Shown: positions 10,330-20,292, counted from the first letter of the stretch. The stretch: 64,000 nucleotides of DNA from Heterocephalus glaber (GCF_000247695.1 NW_004624734.1:7396690-7460689); one strand, 5' to 3'. Translations and numbers: made by a program. The notes: generated from the sequence alone by a model not told the origin.

Positions 10330-11009
10330 TGTAATTGTGCTGTTTAGAGATGGCTGGCTGGTGGCATTTTGTTGTGACAGCCTTGGGGAATAACTATAGT
10401 CAGTGACCCCAGAGCTTGCTGAGCACAGGAATTCTGGGAGAGACTGCAGCGATTCTTAGGGTTTTGGGTGAGGGAGGTCCCAGATCAGGGAGGGAGCAAG
10501 TTGGGGGCTGCTCCCCAGTCTGTAGGCAACCCTGCAGGCAGAGGGGTTAAAAGAATGCTTTCCCTAGTGACCCGAGGGCCATCCGCCCAGCCTTGGGCAC
10601 CAGGCTAGGGCTCCACCTCAGCTGTTCCTCGGCACTGGCAAGAACTCCAGCTGAGAGGTACCCCCACTTTCCAGGCAGGGAAGCCAGGGAGGCTAACAAC
10701 TCCCCCAGAGCTGGACTCAGGCTGCAGGGCTCAGCCTGCAGGACCCTCACCCCAAAATCCGGAATCCTTCCCTTCCTGCTTCCTTCCAGCAGCTGTCAGA
10801 GCCCTGTGTGCAAATCCCAGCCCTCGCTGACCAGTACCAAGGCCAGGGGCCGGGTGCAGGCTTCTTTCCCAGCCCCTGCCAGGCCCAGGAGTGCGGTGCC
10901 AAGGGGCAGCACCAGGCCTGCTCCCCACCACCTATGCCCGTGCCCGGGAAGCGTGTGCCAGGCACTCCATGTGGCAGAGGAGAGACTCTTTGGATAAAAA
11001 GAAAAGACT
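10330..11009. other. Unique sequence, GC-rich
   Basis: Overlapping frames of 100-142 codons on both strands with no domain. Possible antisense MIR remnant at about 10620-10745. No gene supported. Confidence 0.45.
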
Positions 11010-11580
11010 TCAAGGGTATGTATTTTTTGTGATACATAAGAAATACATTTTTCTGTGATACATAATAAATACATTCGCCATGGGGAATTAGAACACATAC
11101 AGAGTGCATCTTGATTCTTTCTACTTTCCTTCTTCTCCTGTCTCCCTCACCCCAGTCCCCTCCCCATCTCCACAAAGTCCATCTCCCTCTTTTCTGTCTT
11201 CTTTTATTTTACTCTTTCAAATTTTTATTTTTAGGAGTCCATGTTTATAGTGATGATTACATTCTCATAAGGAGTGGGTACATGAACAGAACACATTTTC
11301 TTTTCTTTTATGTCTCTTTCCCTTCCCTCTTTTTTTGGTACCAGGGATTGAACTCAGGTCCTTGTGCTTGCGCAGCAGGCGGCAAAACCACTGAGCTACA
11401 TCCCCGGCCCTCCCCTTTTATAAAAGCTCTATCTCCCTGTTGTTCATTATGTATCTTGTATTTTGCTCTTTAAATTATTTATACTTTGGGTTTCTCATAT
11501 AAGAGAACCATGCAATATTTAACCTTCTATGTCTGATTTATTTCACTTGGCATTATGATCTCAAAGGGCATCCATTTTCC
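11010..11580 (-). mobile_element. LINE-1 3' end (ORF2 tail and 3' UTR), carries an ID
   Basis: The reverse complement of 11420-11580 is closely similar to 27780-27935 on the plus strand, so the two are copies of one L1 lineage. Shared pieces include AGTGAAATAAATCAGACA and TATGAGAAACCCAAA. The ORF2 tail frame is interrupted here. An ID was inserted at 11337-11410. The stretch 11100-11230 is the pyrimidine-rich complement of a purine-rich L1 3' UTR. Confidence 0.75.
11337..11410 (-). mobile_element. ID SINE, well preserved, inside an L1 3' UTR
   Basis: Full antisense ID from GGTACCAGGGATTGAACTC to ACTGAGCTACATCCCCGGCCC, with T-rich tail to its left. Confidence 0.92.
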
Positions 11581-11592
11581 TATTTTTTTTTT

Positions 11593-11700
11593 GAGACGGG
11601 ATCTCGCTGTGTAGCCCAGGCTGGCCCTGAACTCTCGGTGATCCTCCTGCCTCAGCCTCCTGAGGGCTGGGATCACAGGCGTGTGGCACCACAACCAGCT
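11593..11700 (-). mobile_element. B1 SINE, short form
   Basis: GAGACGGGATCTCGCTGTGT, AGCCCAGGCTGGCCCTGAAC and GTGTGGCACCACAACCAGCT, without internal duplication. An ID-like remnant (11715-11765) follows. Confidence 0.9.
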
Positions 11701-11946
11701 TTACATTTCCTCCCGCCCCCCAGATCTGGGGATGGAAGCCAGCCACTAAGCTGCCTCCCGGCCCTAGGATCTGTGTTCAAAACAAAATCTGTGAGTTTCT
11801 CTTGCGCTGCCCCTCTTCTCCATCCCAGCAAACTGCTGAGAACGCCTGTCTTCTCGGCTGCCTGCAGCAGGGCTATCCCCCACTTCCTCTGTGATCCCTC
11901 ATCGTGTGACGTCAGGCAGCTGGGGTCCCGGAAGTGTCCCACAGGC

Positions 11947-12014
11947 TGGGAATGGGGCCCTGGGCCTCACACATGCTAGCCAAGAGCTCTGCCACGGAGC
12001 CACACCCACAGCCC
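11947..12014 (-). mobile_element. ID-type SINE relic
   Basis: GGAATGGGGCCCTGGGCCTC, CACATGCTAGCCAAGAGCTC and GAGCCACACCCACAGCCC are antisense ID landmarks. Confidence 0.65.
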
Positions 12015-12289
12015 AACGGATGACTTTTTACCTCTCGCCTTCCTTGATCTTCAGAGCTCATGCAGGACACAGCGCCCACACTGGGAGACCCCCACACACC
12101 TTCTGCTCCTGATGCAGGAGGTCCAAGGTGGAAACTTCTGGGCGGACACCTCCGTGCTGACCTTGAGCACTGTGCTGTCCCCAGTGGGGGAGACAGGAGG
12201 GGCCCCACAATTATGCACTGATGGCCGTCAGCTCACACGTCTGGGGGACAGAGCTTCTCACCCAGGCAGGCATTCGATGCAAATGACAC

Positions 12290-12610
12290 ATATATTCATA
12301 GGAATCAAAAGGTAATTTGTACATGTCTCTGACTGTGGCCTCCTTCCTTTCCCCCATCAATTTCCCTCTCCCGTGAAAGGTGAAATTAAAGGCCTTGGAA
12401 TATGACACCTTTTAGTAGTTACCAGGTGACTGGGAATCAGAGTGTCAAAATTATTGACAGGCTGGCAAGTTGAGCTTGAGCTTGCAATGTCCTTTATCAC
12501 AGCTTCAAGCCGAGCAGTTTGTAACCATGTCTCGGAGACAATAGCAATTAATTTAGGGAAAACAGGCTACAGTGAAAACTTGTATGAATAATTTCACCAT
12601 TATGGACACT
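12290..12610. other. Candidate conserved non-coding block
   Basis: Repeat-free and AT-rich relative to its surroundings, with clustered homeobox/SOX-like words (AGCAATTAATTTAGGG, AAAATTATTGACAGG). It is an enhancer candidate by appearance only. Confidence 0.3.
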
Positions 12611-12627
12611 TGGAGTTCTCTGGGGAC

Positions 12628-12710
12628 GGACCCTCCCTCCCCCTCCCCTCCCCCTTCCTTTTTCCCTCCCCCCTTCCCTCCCGCTCATCCTTCCTTCCTT
12701 TCTCAGACTA
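12628..12710. repeat. Pyrimidine (C/T)-rich low-complexity tract
   Basis: About 80 bp almost entirely of C and T (CCCTCCC and TTCCTTCC units). Confidence 0.9.
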
Positions 12711-12734
12711 GCTTCTTTCACTGTTATGGTTGGG

Positions 12735-13105
12735 ATCCAAATCTTTCCCCAGGGGCTCTTTGTATTGAAGGCTTGATTGCCAGGGAGAGCACTGAGCTAC
12801 ATCCCCAGTTTTGCTTTTTAAATTTTTAAAAATGTTAAGACGTGGTTCCACCCAGACATGGTGGTGCAAACCTGTGAACTCTGCACTGGGGGGCTGACAC
12901 AGAAGAATCGCTGCAAGTTCGAGGCTACCCTGGGCTACCTAGTGAGTTCAAGCTGAGCCTGAACTACATAGCCAGACCCTGTCTCAAAAAACAAACAAAA
13001 GACATGATCTCCATAAATTGTTCAGGTTGGCCTTAAATGTGTGATCCTCCTGCCTCAGCCTCCCAAGTTCCTGGGATTACAGGTGTGCACCAACACACCC
13101 AGCCT
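12735..13105 (-). mobile_element. B1-dID SINE split by a nested B1
   Basis: The dID half (12735-12835, ending CACTGAGCTACATCCCCAG plus T-rich linker) and the B1 half (13005-13105, from ATGATCTCCATAAATTGTTC to CACCCAGCC) are in the same antisense order as an intact B1-dID, with a plus-oriented B1 (12850-13000) between them. Confidence 0.8.
12850..13000 (+). mobile_element. B1 SINE nested in a B1-dID
   Basis: CCAGACATGGTGGTGCAAAC through TGAGTTCAAGCTGAGCCTG (29-bp internal duplication present) to CCCTGTCTCAAAAAACAAAC. The flanks TAAGACGTGGT and AAAGACATGAT look like a decayed target-site duplication. Confidence 0.88.
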
Positions 13106-13518
13106 GTTTTATTTGAATTGTATTTTCTTTAACAAGCACAGCTTTCTTTCTCTGTGCTAGATTCTGTTCCCAGAGCTTTATTAATCTTTTTCCCAGAAGT
13201 TGGACACAGCAACAAGGGAGAGGCAGGAGGCAGAGCAGCCCCTGAGGGCAAGTGGGGATGGAGGGATTTCAGTGGGACCTGGAGGGAGGAAGGCCTCCCA
13301 GGTGAGGCTGAGCCTGAGGAGAGAGAAGAGGCAATGATGCTCAGAGATGGAAAGCACCACCCCATGCATTGGGGGTGCGGGGGTCAGGCAAGGGCAGCGG
13401 AGGCCAGCACTGGGGACCTGAGCTCTCTCGGGGGCCTCAGAGTGTCTGAGCAGTGGTTGAAGTGTAGGTTTGGTAGGCTCCAAAGTTCATACTATTTGGG
13501 GGAGTCTTTGTGTGTGTG

Positions 13519-13652
13519 AAGACAAGGTCTCACTCTAACTCAGGCTGGCCTTGAACTGACTAGCTAGCCCAGGCTGGCCTCACACTCACGGCCATCTTTC
13601 TACCTCAGCCTCCCAAGTGCTGGGGTCACAGGCGTGAACCACCACGCTGGCT
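13519..13652 (-). mobile_element. B1 SINE with internal duplication
   Basis: Antisense B1 with the paired segments TCAGGCTGGCCTTGAACTG and CAGGCTGGCCTCACACTCAC, ending GAACCACCACGCTGGCT. Confidence 0.92.
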
Positions 13653-13680
13653 CTGGGGGAGTCTCTTTGAAAGAATACAA

Positions 13681-13830
13681 AGCCTGGTGTGGTGGTGCCC
13701 ACCTATAATTCCAGCACTTGGGAGGCTGATGCAGGAGGATCCCCAAGAGTTCAAGGCCAGCCTGGGCTACATAGTGAGTTCAAGGCCATCCTGCACGTGT
13801 CTCAAAAAGGAAAAAAAAAGAAAGGAAAGA
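13681..13830 (+). mobile_element. B1 SINE with internal duplication
   Basis: AGCCTGGTGTGGTGGTGCCC, then two copies of AGTTCAAGGCCA, ending GTCTCAAAAAGGAAAAAAAA. It faces the antisense B1 at 13519-13652 only about 28 bp away. Confidence 0.93.
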
Positions 13831-13967
13831 AATTAGGGGCATGTGAGTGTCCCATTCACGTGAGGGGCCCTGAGCTTACAGGTCACTAGCTTTGTGGCCA
13901 GTCCCCTCCAATGCACAGCTGGGTGTTAGAGAAGCAAGTGTGGCCCCTGGACATCAGGGACAGAGAT

Positions 13968-14295
13968 GTTGTCTTAGTCACTTTCCTTGTTGCTGGGACA
14001 CAATACCCAGCACCGGCAGCTTAAAGGAGAGGTTTACTCTGCTCATGGTTTGCAGGTTTCAGCCTCCAGTGCTCTGGCTCCAAGGCAGGACAGCAGAGAG
14101 CTGCTCATCACAAAAACCAGGAAGCAGCAGGGCAAAGGGAGGAGCCAGGATGGAAGCCACGCCCTTCTGGCCACGCCCCCAGTGACCAATCCCACATCTC
14201 CTAACAGCAAGTAAGCCTCACAGTCCAGTCACCTTCCAAAAGCCCTGCCTGTGGCCGCGCGAGGCTCTTGGGGACATTCACTCCAAACCCTAACA
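13968..14295 (-). mobile_element. MaLR-type LTR, near full length
   Basis: Plus-strand text TGTCTTAGTCACTTTCC, CACGCCCCCAGTGACC, CAGTCACCTTCCAAAAGCCC and CACTCCAAACCCTAACA is the reverse complement of an MST/MLT-like LTR that starts TGTTAGGG. About 328 bp, in the usual LTR size range. No internal retroviral sequence is present. Confidence 0.75.
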
Positions 14296-14915
14296 GACGG
14301 AGAAGTGGCCGTGGCAAACCAAGGGGAAAGAAACTGGGATGCTCCATCGTGTGTTCCCTGGGGACTCCCGTGGCCGCCGGTACAGAGAGCTGGTGGCAGC
14401 TTGCGTGGTCACAGGGAGAGGAGGGGTGGATGACCAAGACCCATCGCCTCCACCCCGGGGTCCTCGTCTCACCCGGTGTAGGGTCACCAGACCAGAAGAG
14501 GTGACCTGGCTTTCTGAGTCTCCACTTGCCGACAGCAGGCTGTGGGGCCACAATCGCACAAGCCAGCTCCTGCACTAAATCTGTGAGTCCTGTTAGTTCT
14601 CTTAGCCCCCTGGCTTATACCACAGGTGCGCCAGGCGAGCAAGCAGTGCTCCTCGGACCGGGCTTCTCCTCAGCAGCTCACGCTAGCACATTTTATGTCC
14701 AGAGCCTCCGAGCCAGGTTTCATGTGGAAAGGAGGGGAAAGTGCACTGCCCACATTTTTTGTAAACAACTGCTGGAGAGCCAGTGCTCATGTGGAATCTG
14801 CAGAACTGGCCCTTGGCTGGGCTTCTAAGTGCCGAGGGGATTTGGGAATTGGAATTGTAAGCAGGAATCTGTGTGCATTTGCATCTGAATTTTTAATTAA
14901 TTTATTTATTTTGGG
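14296..14915. other. Unique sequence, nothing recognised
   Basis: GC-rich at first (14400-14570), with overlapping open frames on both strands and no domain. Confidence 0.45.
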
Positions 14916-14989
14916 GGTACCGGGGATTGAACTCAGGTCCTTGAGCTTTCTAGGCAGGCGCTGTGCCACTGAGCTCAGTCCTCGGCCCA
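14916..14989 (-). mobile_element. ID SINE
   Basis: Antisense ID from GGTACCGGGGATTGAACTC to CACTGAGCTCAGTCCTCGGCC, with an AT-rich (TTTA)-type tail on its left. Confidence 0.92.
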
Positions 14990-15279
14990 GCACTTAAATA
15001 TTTTTCTGGGAAGAAGGCTGCATGGCTCCCAACTCTTCAAAGGGCTCCAGGGGTCTCCTGGAGGTATGGGAAGCCACCACGCAGAGAGGTGCCTGTCCTC
15101 TGCCTTAGTCCCACATAAGGTTTGCACTGGCTGCTGTGGTTTTTCTGCTGGCATGAAGTGATGGATGGTGTGGGACAGCAGGAGCCACCGAAGCTGGTCC
15201 TGGGCCAAGTTCCGGGGTGCAGCATAGTGGGGTAGATTCAAGGCATAGCTTGTGGCTGGCCTTGAGGCAACCCCAGTTA

Positions 15280-15625
15280 ATAAGAACTAATCTTTTTATT
15301 ACAACCCAGGGTTAAAATCCGTATTCTGCCGTTGGTGTAGGAGATGACCTTGGCGTTTTACTTCACCAACACTCAGGTTCCTTTACGTAAAGCAAAGATG
15401 ACCTTACCAGTGAATGAATAAAAGCGTGCACCGGAAGTGACTGGTGCTGTGCATGACACAGAGCAGCTCTGATGAATGGCAGATTGTCATTTCTGTCTGC
15501 CCTGTTGTTGTAATGTTTGTTCCCGGGAACAAGAGATGCTGGGTTTCAGTGATAAAATGTCCCTTCTCCACTTGTGTGTCTGAGTAATTAAGGGTCAAGT
15601 TGAGGGATCCTCTGTGGTTACTTTG
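15280..15625. other. Candidate conserved non-coding block
   Basis: Repeat-free and moderately AT-rich, including TTTACGTAAAGCAAAGATGA and TGAGTAATTAAGGGTC. By appearance only. Confidence 0.25.
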
Positions 15626-15737
15626 GCATTGAGTAAGAGGCTGGATAAACTTACAACCTGAACTTTCTTCTGGGGACCTATCTTATGCCCCATCCAGAAT
15701 CTGATCAAAAGTTTGCTTATTTATTATTTGGTTTTTT

Positions 15738-15873
15738 GAGACAAGGTCTCGCTCTGTAGTTCTAGCTAGCCTGGAACTCACTGTGGAGCTCAGGCTGGCC
15801 TTGAACTGTCAGTGATCCTCCTTCCTCAGCCTCCTGAGTGCTGGGATCACAGGTGTGCACCACCACACCCAAC
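15738..15873 (-). mobile_element. B1 SINE with internal duplication
   Basis: GAGACAAGGTCTCGCTCTGT, two CTGGAACTCA/CTTGAACTGT arms, and CACCACCACACCCAACT. Confidence 0.92.
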
Positions 15874-16394
15874 TTGATCAAAAGTTTTTAAAAAACAGTT
15901 ACTGCTGTGAACCAGCTCTATGGTGCTAGGAGCTCCATGGCAGGCTGTGGTGATGGTGGTAGCATGATTTGCAAGGCCTAGGAACTTTACAACTGCATTT
16001 GAGGCTGTGTCCTTGCACCTCTCCTCTTTAGATTGTGTGTTCCGGTCTTGGTTGTAATCTATTTTGGGTTTGCAGCTCCACATGACATTTCTGGTTTTGC
16101 TTCACCTGACTATGGAGTCCAGAAGGCCAAACAGGAACCTTGCATGGGACATTGTGTTTCTGAAGTAAAGTTGCCTGGTGGGAAAGCCTGGAATATGATT
16201 TGTGGGTCCTGGGGAGTTCCCTTGCATGAAATAAAGGATGGGATAATGCCTGGTCAATACTTGAGGGAGAGGGTTTCAGACAAGCAGGCCTGGGCATTCA
16301 TTTCTGCAGGGCTTCACAGAAGGTTGTGGGGATTATCTTTTCCAGGCATGGGAAGAAAAGGCAGCTGTAGTGAGGTAGAAAGCTTGCTGGTGCT
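15874..16394. other. Unique sequence, nothing recognised
   Basis: A plus-strand frame (16033-16398, 121 codons) has no recognisable homology. No repeat landmark. Confidence 0.45.
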
Positions 16395-16560
16395 GTAGCT
16401 AAGTAGCCTGGCTTCAGATCCTGGCACTTCCTCTTGCTACCTGACCTCAGTTTCCTCGGAAGATAATAATGCTTGGCTTCTAGGCTACTGCGATGATTAG
16501 AGGGAATAATATGTAAGATGGGGTACCCAAAGAGAGAATTGGTGCTTCCAAAGCATTTGT
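16395..16560 (+). mobile_element. MIR SINE (ancient)
   Basis: CTGGCTTCAGATCCTGGCAC, GCTACCTGACCTCAGTTTCC and GATGATTAGAGGGAATAAT follow the MIR core and 3' part. Confidence 0.7.
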
Positions 16561-16999
16561 TGAACTGAAAACCATTAGACAAATGCAGTGAGTGACAGGA
16601 ATGTTCTTAGCTCTGTGATTGTGAAAAAAACACAGAACACCTTCGAATTCAAAATGGCAGCTGTGGCCAATGGGAGGGCTTCTTGCAGGCCACCTTTGGT
16701 GAATCTTGCTGTGGTCATGAGGACAGAAGAGACAGGCCCACAGGCTCAGGGCCAACTCTGCCCATTGAGGGGACACCTGAATAGGTGGATGCTGTACTCT
16801 TGAAGCAGGCACAGAAAAGACAACTGAGTGTTCTCTACCCATTGGATGGTTGTTATCCTTATTTTGTTCAAATGGTGAATTCCATCCCAGGATCCAGTTC
16901 ATCCTTTCTTTTGCCATTGTAAACTCACCATCATCATCCACATGTCCACTCATGGGCACTGGGCCATTGTTGCCCAATGAGGATCATGCTGTGATTCAT
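16561..16999. other. Unique sequence, nothing recognised
   Basis: No repeat landmark or supported coding frame. The 165-codon minus-strand frame (16977-16480) overlaps the MIR and shows no domain. Confidence 0.45.
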
Positions 17000-17377
17000 G
17001 TGTTGGGATTCTTGAGGTGGTGGAACCTTTAAGTGGTGAGACCTGCTGGACAACAGTTAAATCATGGGGTGCCATCCCAAGAAGGGATTGAAGTAGTTTT
17101 CATGGGACCTTAGCTTCCAAAAGAGAGAGTCATCATAAAGGAGTGAGCCTGAGCCTGACTTATTCTCACCATGCAATCTCACCCTCTGTCACACATTCCC
17201 ACCACAGTGCCACCCACTGTGATGTGACACAACCAAAGGGACCCTCACAAGAGGCCAAACCAGTTGGGCCACTGACCTTGAACTTTCCTTCTCCAAAACT
17301 GTGAACTGAGTACATTCTTTTAAAGATTATTCAGCCTCAGCTGTTTTGTTATAGCAATGAAAAAGGCACTAATACAA
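17000..17377 (+). mobile_element. MaLR-type LTR (MST/THE1-like)
   Basis: GAGGTGGTGGAACCTTTAAG, TCATAAAGGAGTGAGCCTGA and TTATTCAGCCTCAGCTGTTT followed by GTTATAGCAATG and CACTAATACA give the landmark order of an MST/THE1-class LTR. Nearly full length; no internal region. Confidence 0.8.
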
Positions 17378-17735
17378 CCCTGTACATCCCAGCCTTCCTT
17401 GCAGCTAGATGTGCCCATGCAATTAGATTTGGGCCAATGGAATACAAGCAGAATATGCAACTTCCAGGGGCATCCTTACCAAGGAAGTTGCCGATCCCCA
17501 GAGCCTCTTCTTCCTTCCCTCTGACAGCAGCTGAAACAGCCGTCCATGGGTGGAGTTGGGAGTCGAGTGTTGGGGATGGCAGAGCTGCCCGCCAGCAGGG
17601 TTAGTGATGGCCTGGTAGAACAAAACCATCTTCCAGCCCTGGTCACTCATCTGCCTCTGCATTGACATAAAAAAGAGACAAAATTCTCTCTGATTTAAGC
17701 CCCTATAATTTAGTCTTTCTGTGAGCAGCTAATAT
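17378..17735 (+). mobile_element. LTR-like ancient interspersed repeat
   Basis: CCAGCCTTCCTTGCAGCTAG, GGGCCAATGGAATACAAGCA, AACTTCCAGGGGCATCC and the end TGATTTAAGCCCCTATAATT match a dispersed mammalian LTR-type repeat. The family name is uncertain. It abuts the MaLR LTR on its left. Confidence 0.55.
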
Positions 17736-17899
17736 ATACATAGAGACAGGCACATTGCAGCCCAGCCAAATGGGGACACTTTTGCTAAGCCCATTTCTAA
17801 ATTGAGGGAGTGGTTTCCCTCATATGCTGTCCCCCCCAAAACCTGCACAATGGCATCTCGTTTTCCTAGGTACTAGAAATTATTTATTGTTTTATTCTT

Positions 17900-18036
17900 G
17901 CTGGGCATGGAATCCCAGCACTCAGGAGGCTGAGGCAAGAGGACTGCTGCAAGTTCAAGGCCAGCCTGGGCTGCATAGTCAGTTCAAGGCCAGCTTAAAC
18001 TACAAAGTGAGACTCTGTCTCCAAAAAAAAAAAAAA
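17900..18036 (+). mobile_element. B1 SINE with internal duplication
   Basis: GCTGGGCATGGAATCCCAGC, two AGTTCAAGGCCAGC arms, ending GTCTCC and a run of about 14 A. Confidence 0.95.
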
Positions 18037-18171
18037 GAAGTTTGCACGAAGAGATCAACAGAAGGTTTCTCACGAACGTATTTTTAATAGCAAAAGAATT
18101 GGAAAATGAAGGAATCAAATATCTAGCAACAGCTTGGATGAGTACAGAAATTTTGTTTTGTGTTTTCTTCT

Positions 18172-18239
18172 TGAGACAGGGGCTCACTATGTCGTTCAGG
18201 CTGGCCTTGAACTCATGGCGATTCCACCATGCCTGGCCT
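18172..18239 (-). mobile_element. B1 fragment
   Basis: GAGACAGGGGCTCACTATGT, CGTTCAGGCTGGCCTTGAAC, then directly CACCATGCCTGGCC, so the middle of the B1 is deleted. Confidence 0.85.
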
Positions 18240-18245
18240 AAAGAA

Positions 18246-18275
18246 TTGTATGTATGTATGTATGTATGTATGTAT
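18246..18275. repeat. (TATG)n microsatellite
   Basis: About seven TATG units between a target-site repeat (AAGAAT, 18241-18246) and the antisense ID at 18280. It lies where the ID's A-rich tail belongs. Confidence 0.95.
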
Positions 18276-18279
18276 TTTT

Positions 18280-18353
18280 GGTACCAGGGATCAAACTCAG
18301 GACCTTCTGCTTGTGAGGCAAGCGGCAGAACCACTGAGCTAAATCCCCGGCCC
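18280..18353 (-). mobile_element. ID SINE with target-site duplication
   Basis: Antisense ID from GGTACCAGGGATCAAACTC to CACTGAGCTAAATCCCCGGCCC. AAGAAT(T/G)G flanks it at 18241 and 18354, taking the TATG tract as its tail. Confidence 0.93.
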
Positions 18354-18520
18354 AAGAATGGTTTAACCATGTAATGGAGCATTACTCAGCTGGTAAAAAT
18401 CATGTTTCCAAGGAAAATGTAACAGCATTGGAAAGGGCTCATACCGTGTGATTTCGGGGGAGATATGACGCTTTTGCATTTTTAACATAATAAAAAGTTT
18501 AAACACTAGAAAATTTTTTT

Positions 18521-18596
18521 CCAGCATCAGGGATCGAACCCAGGACCTTGAGCTTGTGAAGCAGGCACAGCGCCACTGAGCTAAATCCCCAGCCCT
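18521..18596 (-). mobile_element. ID SINE with target-site duplication
   Basis: Antisense ID with diverged end CCAGCATCAGGGATCGAACC in place of GGTACC. Direct repeats TAAACACTAGAAA (18500-18512) and TAAATACTAGAAA (18596-18608) differ by one base and mark the insertion. Confidence 0.93.
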
Positions 18597-18654
18597 AAAT
18601 ACTAGAAATTTATAATGGAAGAAATTCTTAGATCCAAACAATATGGCAGCCCAC

Positions 18655-19000
18655 GTGTTATCTTTTCTTTTTAAGATTTAACTCTCTTTATTTTCTGACC
18701 TATCTATATATTATATATATTCCATTTATATTACATTATGGAATATATATATAATACATATATGGAATATATTATGTATGGAATACTTATATATGGAACA
18801 CATATAATATATATCAGAAAATATAAATAAATATATATATCAGAAAATAAAGAGTTAAATCGTAAAAAGAAAAGGTATATATTAATATATATATTGCACA
18901 CTGCATTTTCTCTTTCCCTTTGTTCCTTCCATATATATATATATAAAAAAAACTATATCTTTTATATAAGGATATATAAGGAATAAAGGGAAAGAGAAAT
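18655..19000. repeat. AT-rich block with two adjacent inverted repeats
   Basis: Fold-back 1: arms 18661-18698 and 18840-18875 are near-perfect reverse complements (core TTTAACTCTCTTTATTTTCTGA against TCAGAAAATAAAGAGTTAAA, a 2-base indel and few mismatches) around about 140 bp of TATATA-rich DNA. Fold-back 2: arms 18907-18928 and 18978-18999 match at 21 of 22 positions. No coding content. Confidence 0.9.
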
Positions 19001-19904
19001 TCCACTGTCCTGACAAAGACACTTAAAATTCTAGTTAAGGGCCAACTGATGTCAGAAGGAACCCGCTGGGAGAAGTCTCCTGGAGGCACACAGCCCGAAA
19101 GTCTCCTTGTACAGTCTTGCAGTTTCTCCAGAAAGGCACACAACTGTAGGTGCACTTCTTTGCCTGTGATACCCTCATTTGTACTTTTCAGGTGCTGCAT
19201 AGATGGTGTTTCCACGCAAACGTGTATGCATTAAACGGAATCCTGTCATGCTACACAACCATGAACACCTGCCCTGGCTTCTCCGTGCACACTCCTGTCC
19301 CTGGCTTTCGGAGAGATTCTTCGTCCTGGAGTAACGGAGCCAAAGGGCAGGGCTGGGTGAGGCTCCTCCTCCCTCTCCCAGATTCCCTCTCTGGAAGGGT
19401 GCAACGGGGCCCACGCCTGCAGCAGTGTGGAAGAGGAGCCTGGGTCACGAGGGACCTGTTGCCCCCCCAGCCCCCTGCCTCACCCATGCCTGTCTTCAGG
19501 CTTCCTGAGACACCACGCCCTGCGGCAGGGTGATACACATTGCTAGGGCAGCTGAGCATGGCTCCATACCCCACAGGGGGCCCCAGGGCTGCTGCACGGG
19601 CTTCGGGTTCCCTTTTTGCCGCGGGACCAAGGACCGCTCTCAGACGGAAGTGACCAAGGGCTGCTGCAGAGCTGGCTCAGCCGGATGTCTCAACTTTCAC
19701 AGTCTGCATCCCCCTCTCCCCTGGGCTGCTCTGGGGTGGTTGCTTTCCTTTATTAGCATCATCACTCGTAGTTTCTGCCTCAGGTCACTTTAACCTTATC
19801 AGGTGTATTACCAAAACCCATCGTCTCCTTGAATATTCTCGGCTTAAAGTCTGCCACCAGAGGCTGAAGGCGCTTGGTCACCTTTTATCCATTCGTTTTT
19901 CTTT
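19001..19904. other. Unique sequence, GC-rich after 19270
   Basis: No repeat landmark. A plus-strand frame (19150-19533, 127 codons) is not recognisable. Confidence 0.45.
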
Positions 19905-20270
19905 CAGTGCACATTTAATGAGCACCTGCTACGTGCCAGGCATAAGGCCAGGCGTAGTGCTGGACAAGACAGATATAGTTCCTCTCCTCTTGGAGCCTAT
20001 TCCCTGGGGGTGGAGCTACATCACTGCTATAGACAAACAAAATAACATAATTACCAAACAGTGCTATGCACCATAAATGATGCAAACAGAATCCTGTGTC
20101 AAGTGTGGATCTACCTTACAGAAGTAGGCAGGATGGCCTCATGGGAGGGGACGGTGACATTTAACTCGAGACTGGAAAGATGAGAAGGAGAAAGTGACAG
20201 CTGAAGGAAAAGCATTCCTGATGGGATACAGCATGTCCTTGGGATGGGAGAGGGCTTGGAGCTTGTAAGG
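19905..20270 (-). mobile_element. L2-type ancient LINE, 3' part
   Basis: The plus strand reads TTTAATGAGCACCTGCTACG, TGCCAGGCATAAGG, later GGTGACATTTAACTCGAGAC and AAGGAAAAGCATTCC. This is the reverse complement of the L2 3' end (which finishes near GTAGGCGCTCAATAAAT). Confidence 0.6.
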
Positions 20271-20292
20271 GAGTGGAAGACGCCATGGGCTA

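Larger units (their letters stand above)
18037..18500 (+). mobile_element. LINE-1 ORF2-end fragment, interrupted by SINEs
   Basis: Conceptual translation of 18060-18160 gives FLTNVFLIAKELENEG, resembling the L1 ORF2 C-terminal segment around FIAALFTIAK. Downstream of the SINEs the text AACCATGTAATGGAGCATTACTCAGC continues the same element. A short B1 (18172-18239) and an ID (18280-18353) interrupt it. Confidence 0.75.

Noticed and set aside
13968..14295. Intact endogenous retrovirus flanked by paired LTRs
   Set aside because: LTR-like pieces in the window are solitary, mixed in orientation, and none has gag, pol or env sequence next to it.
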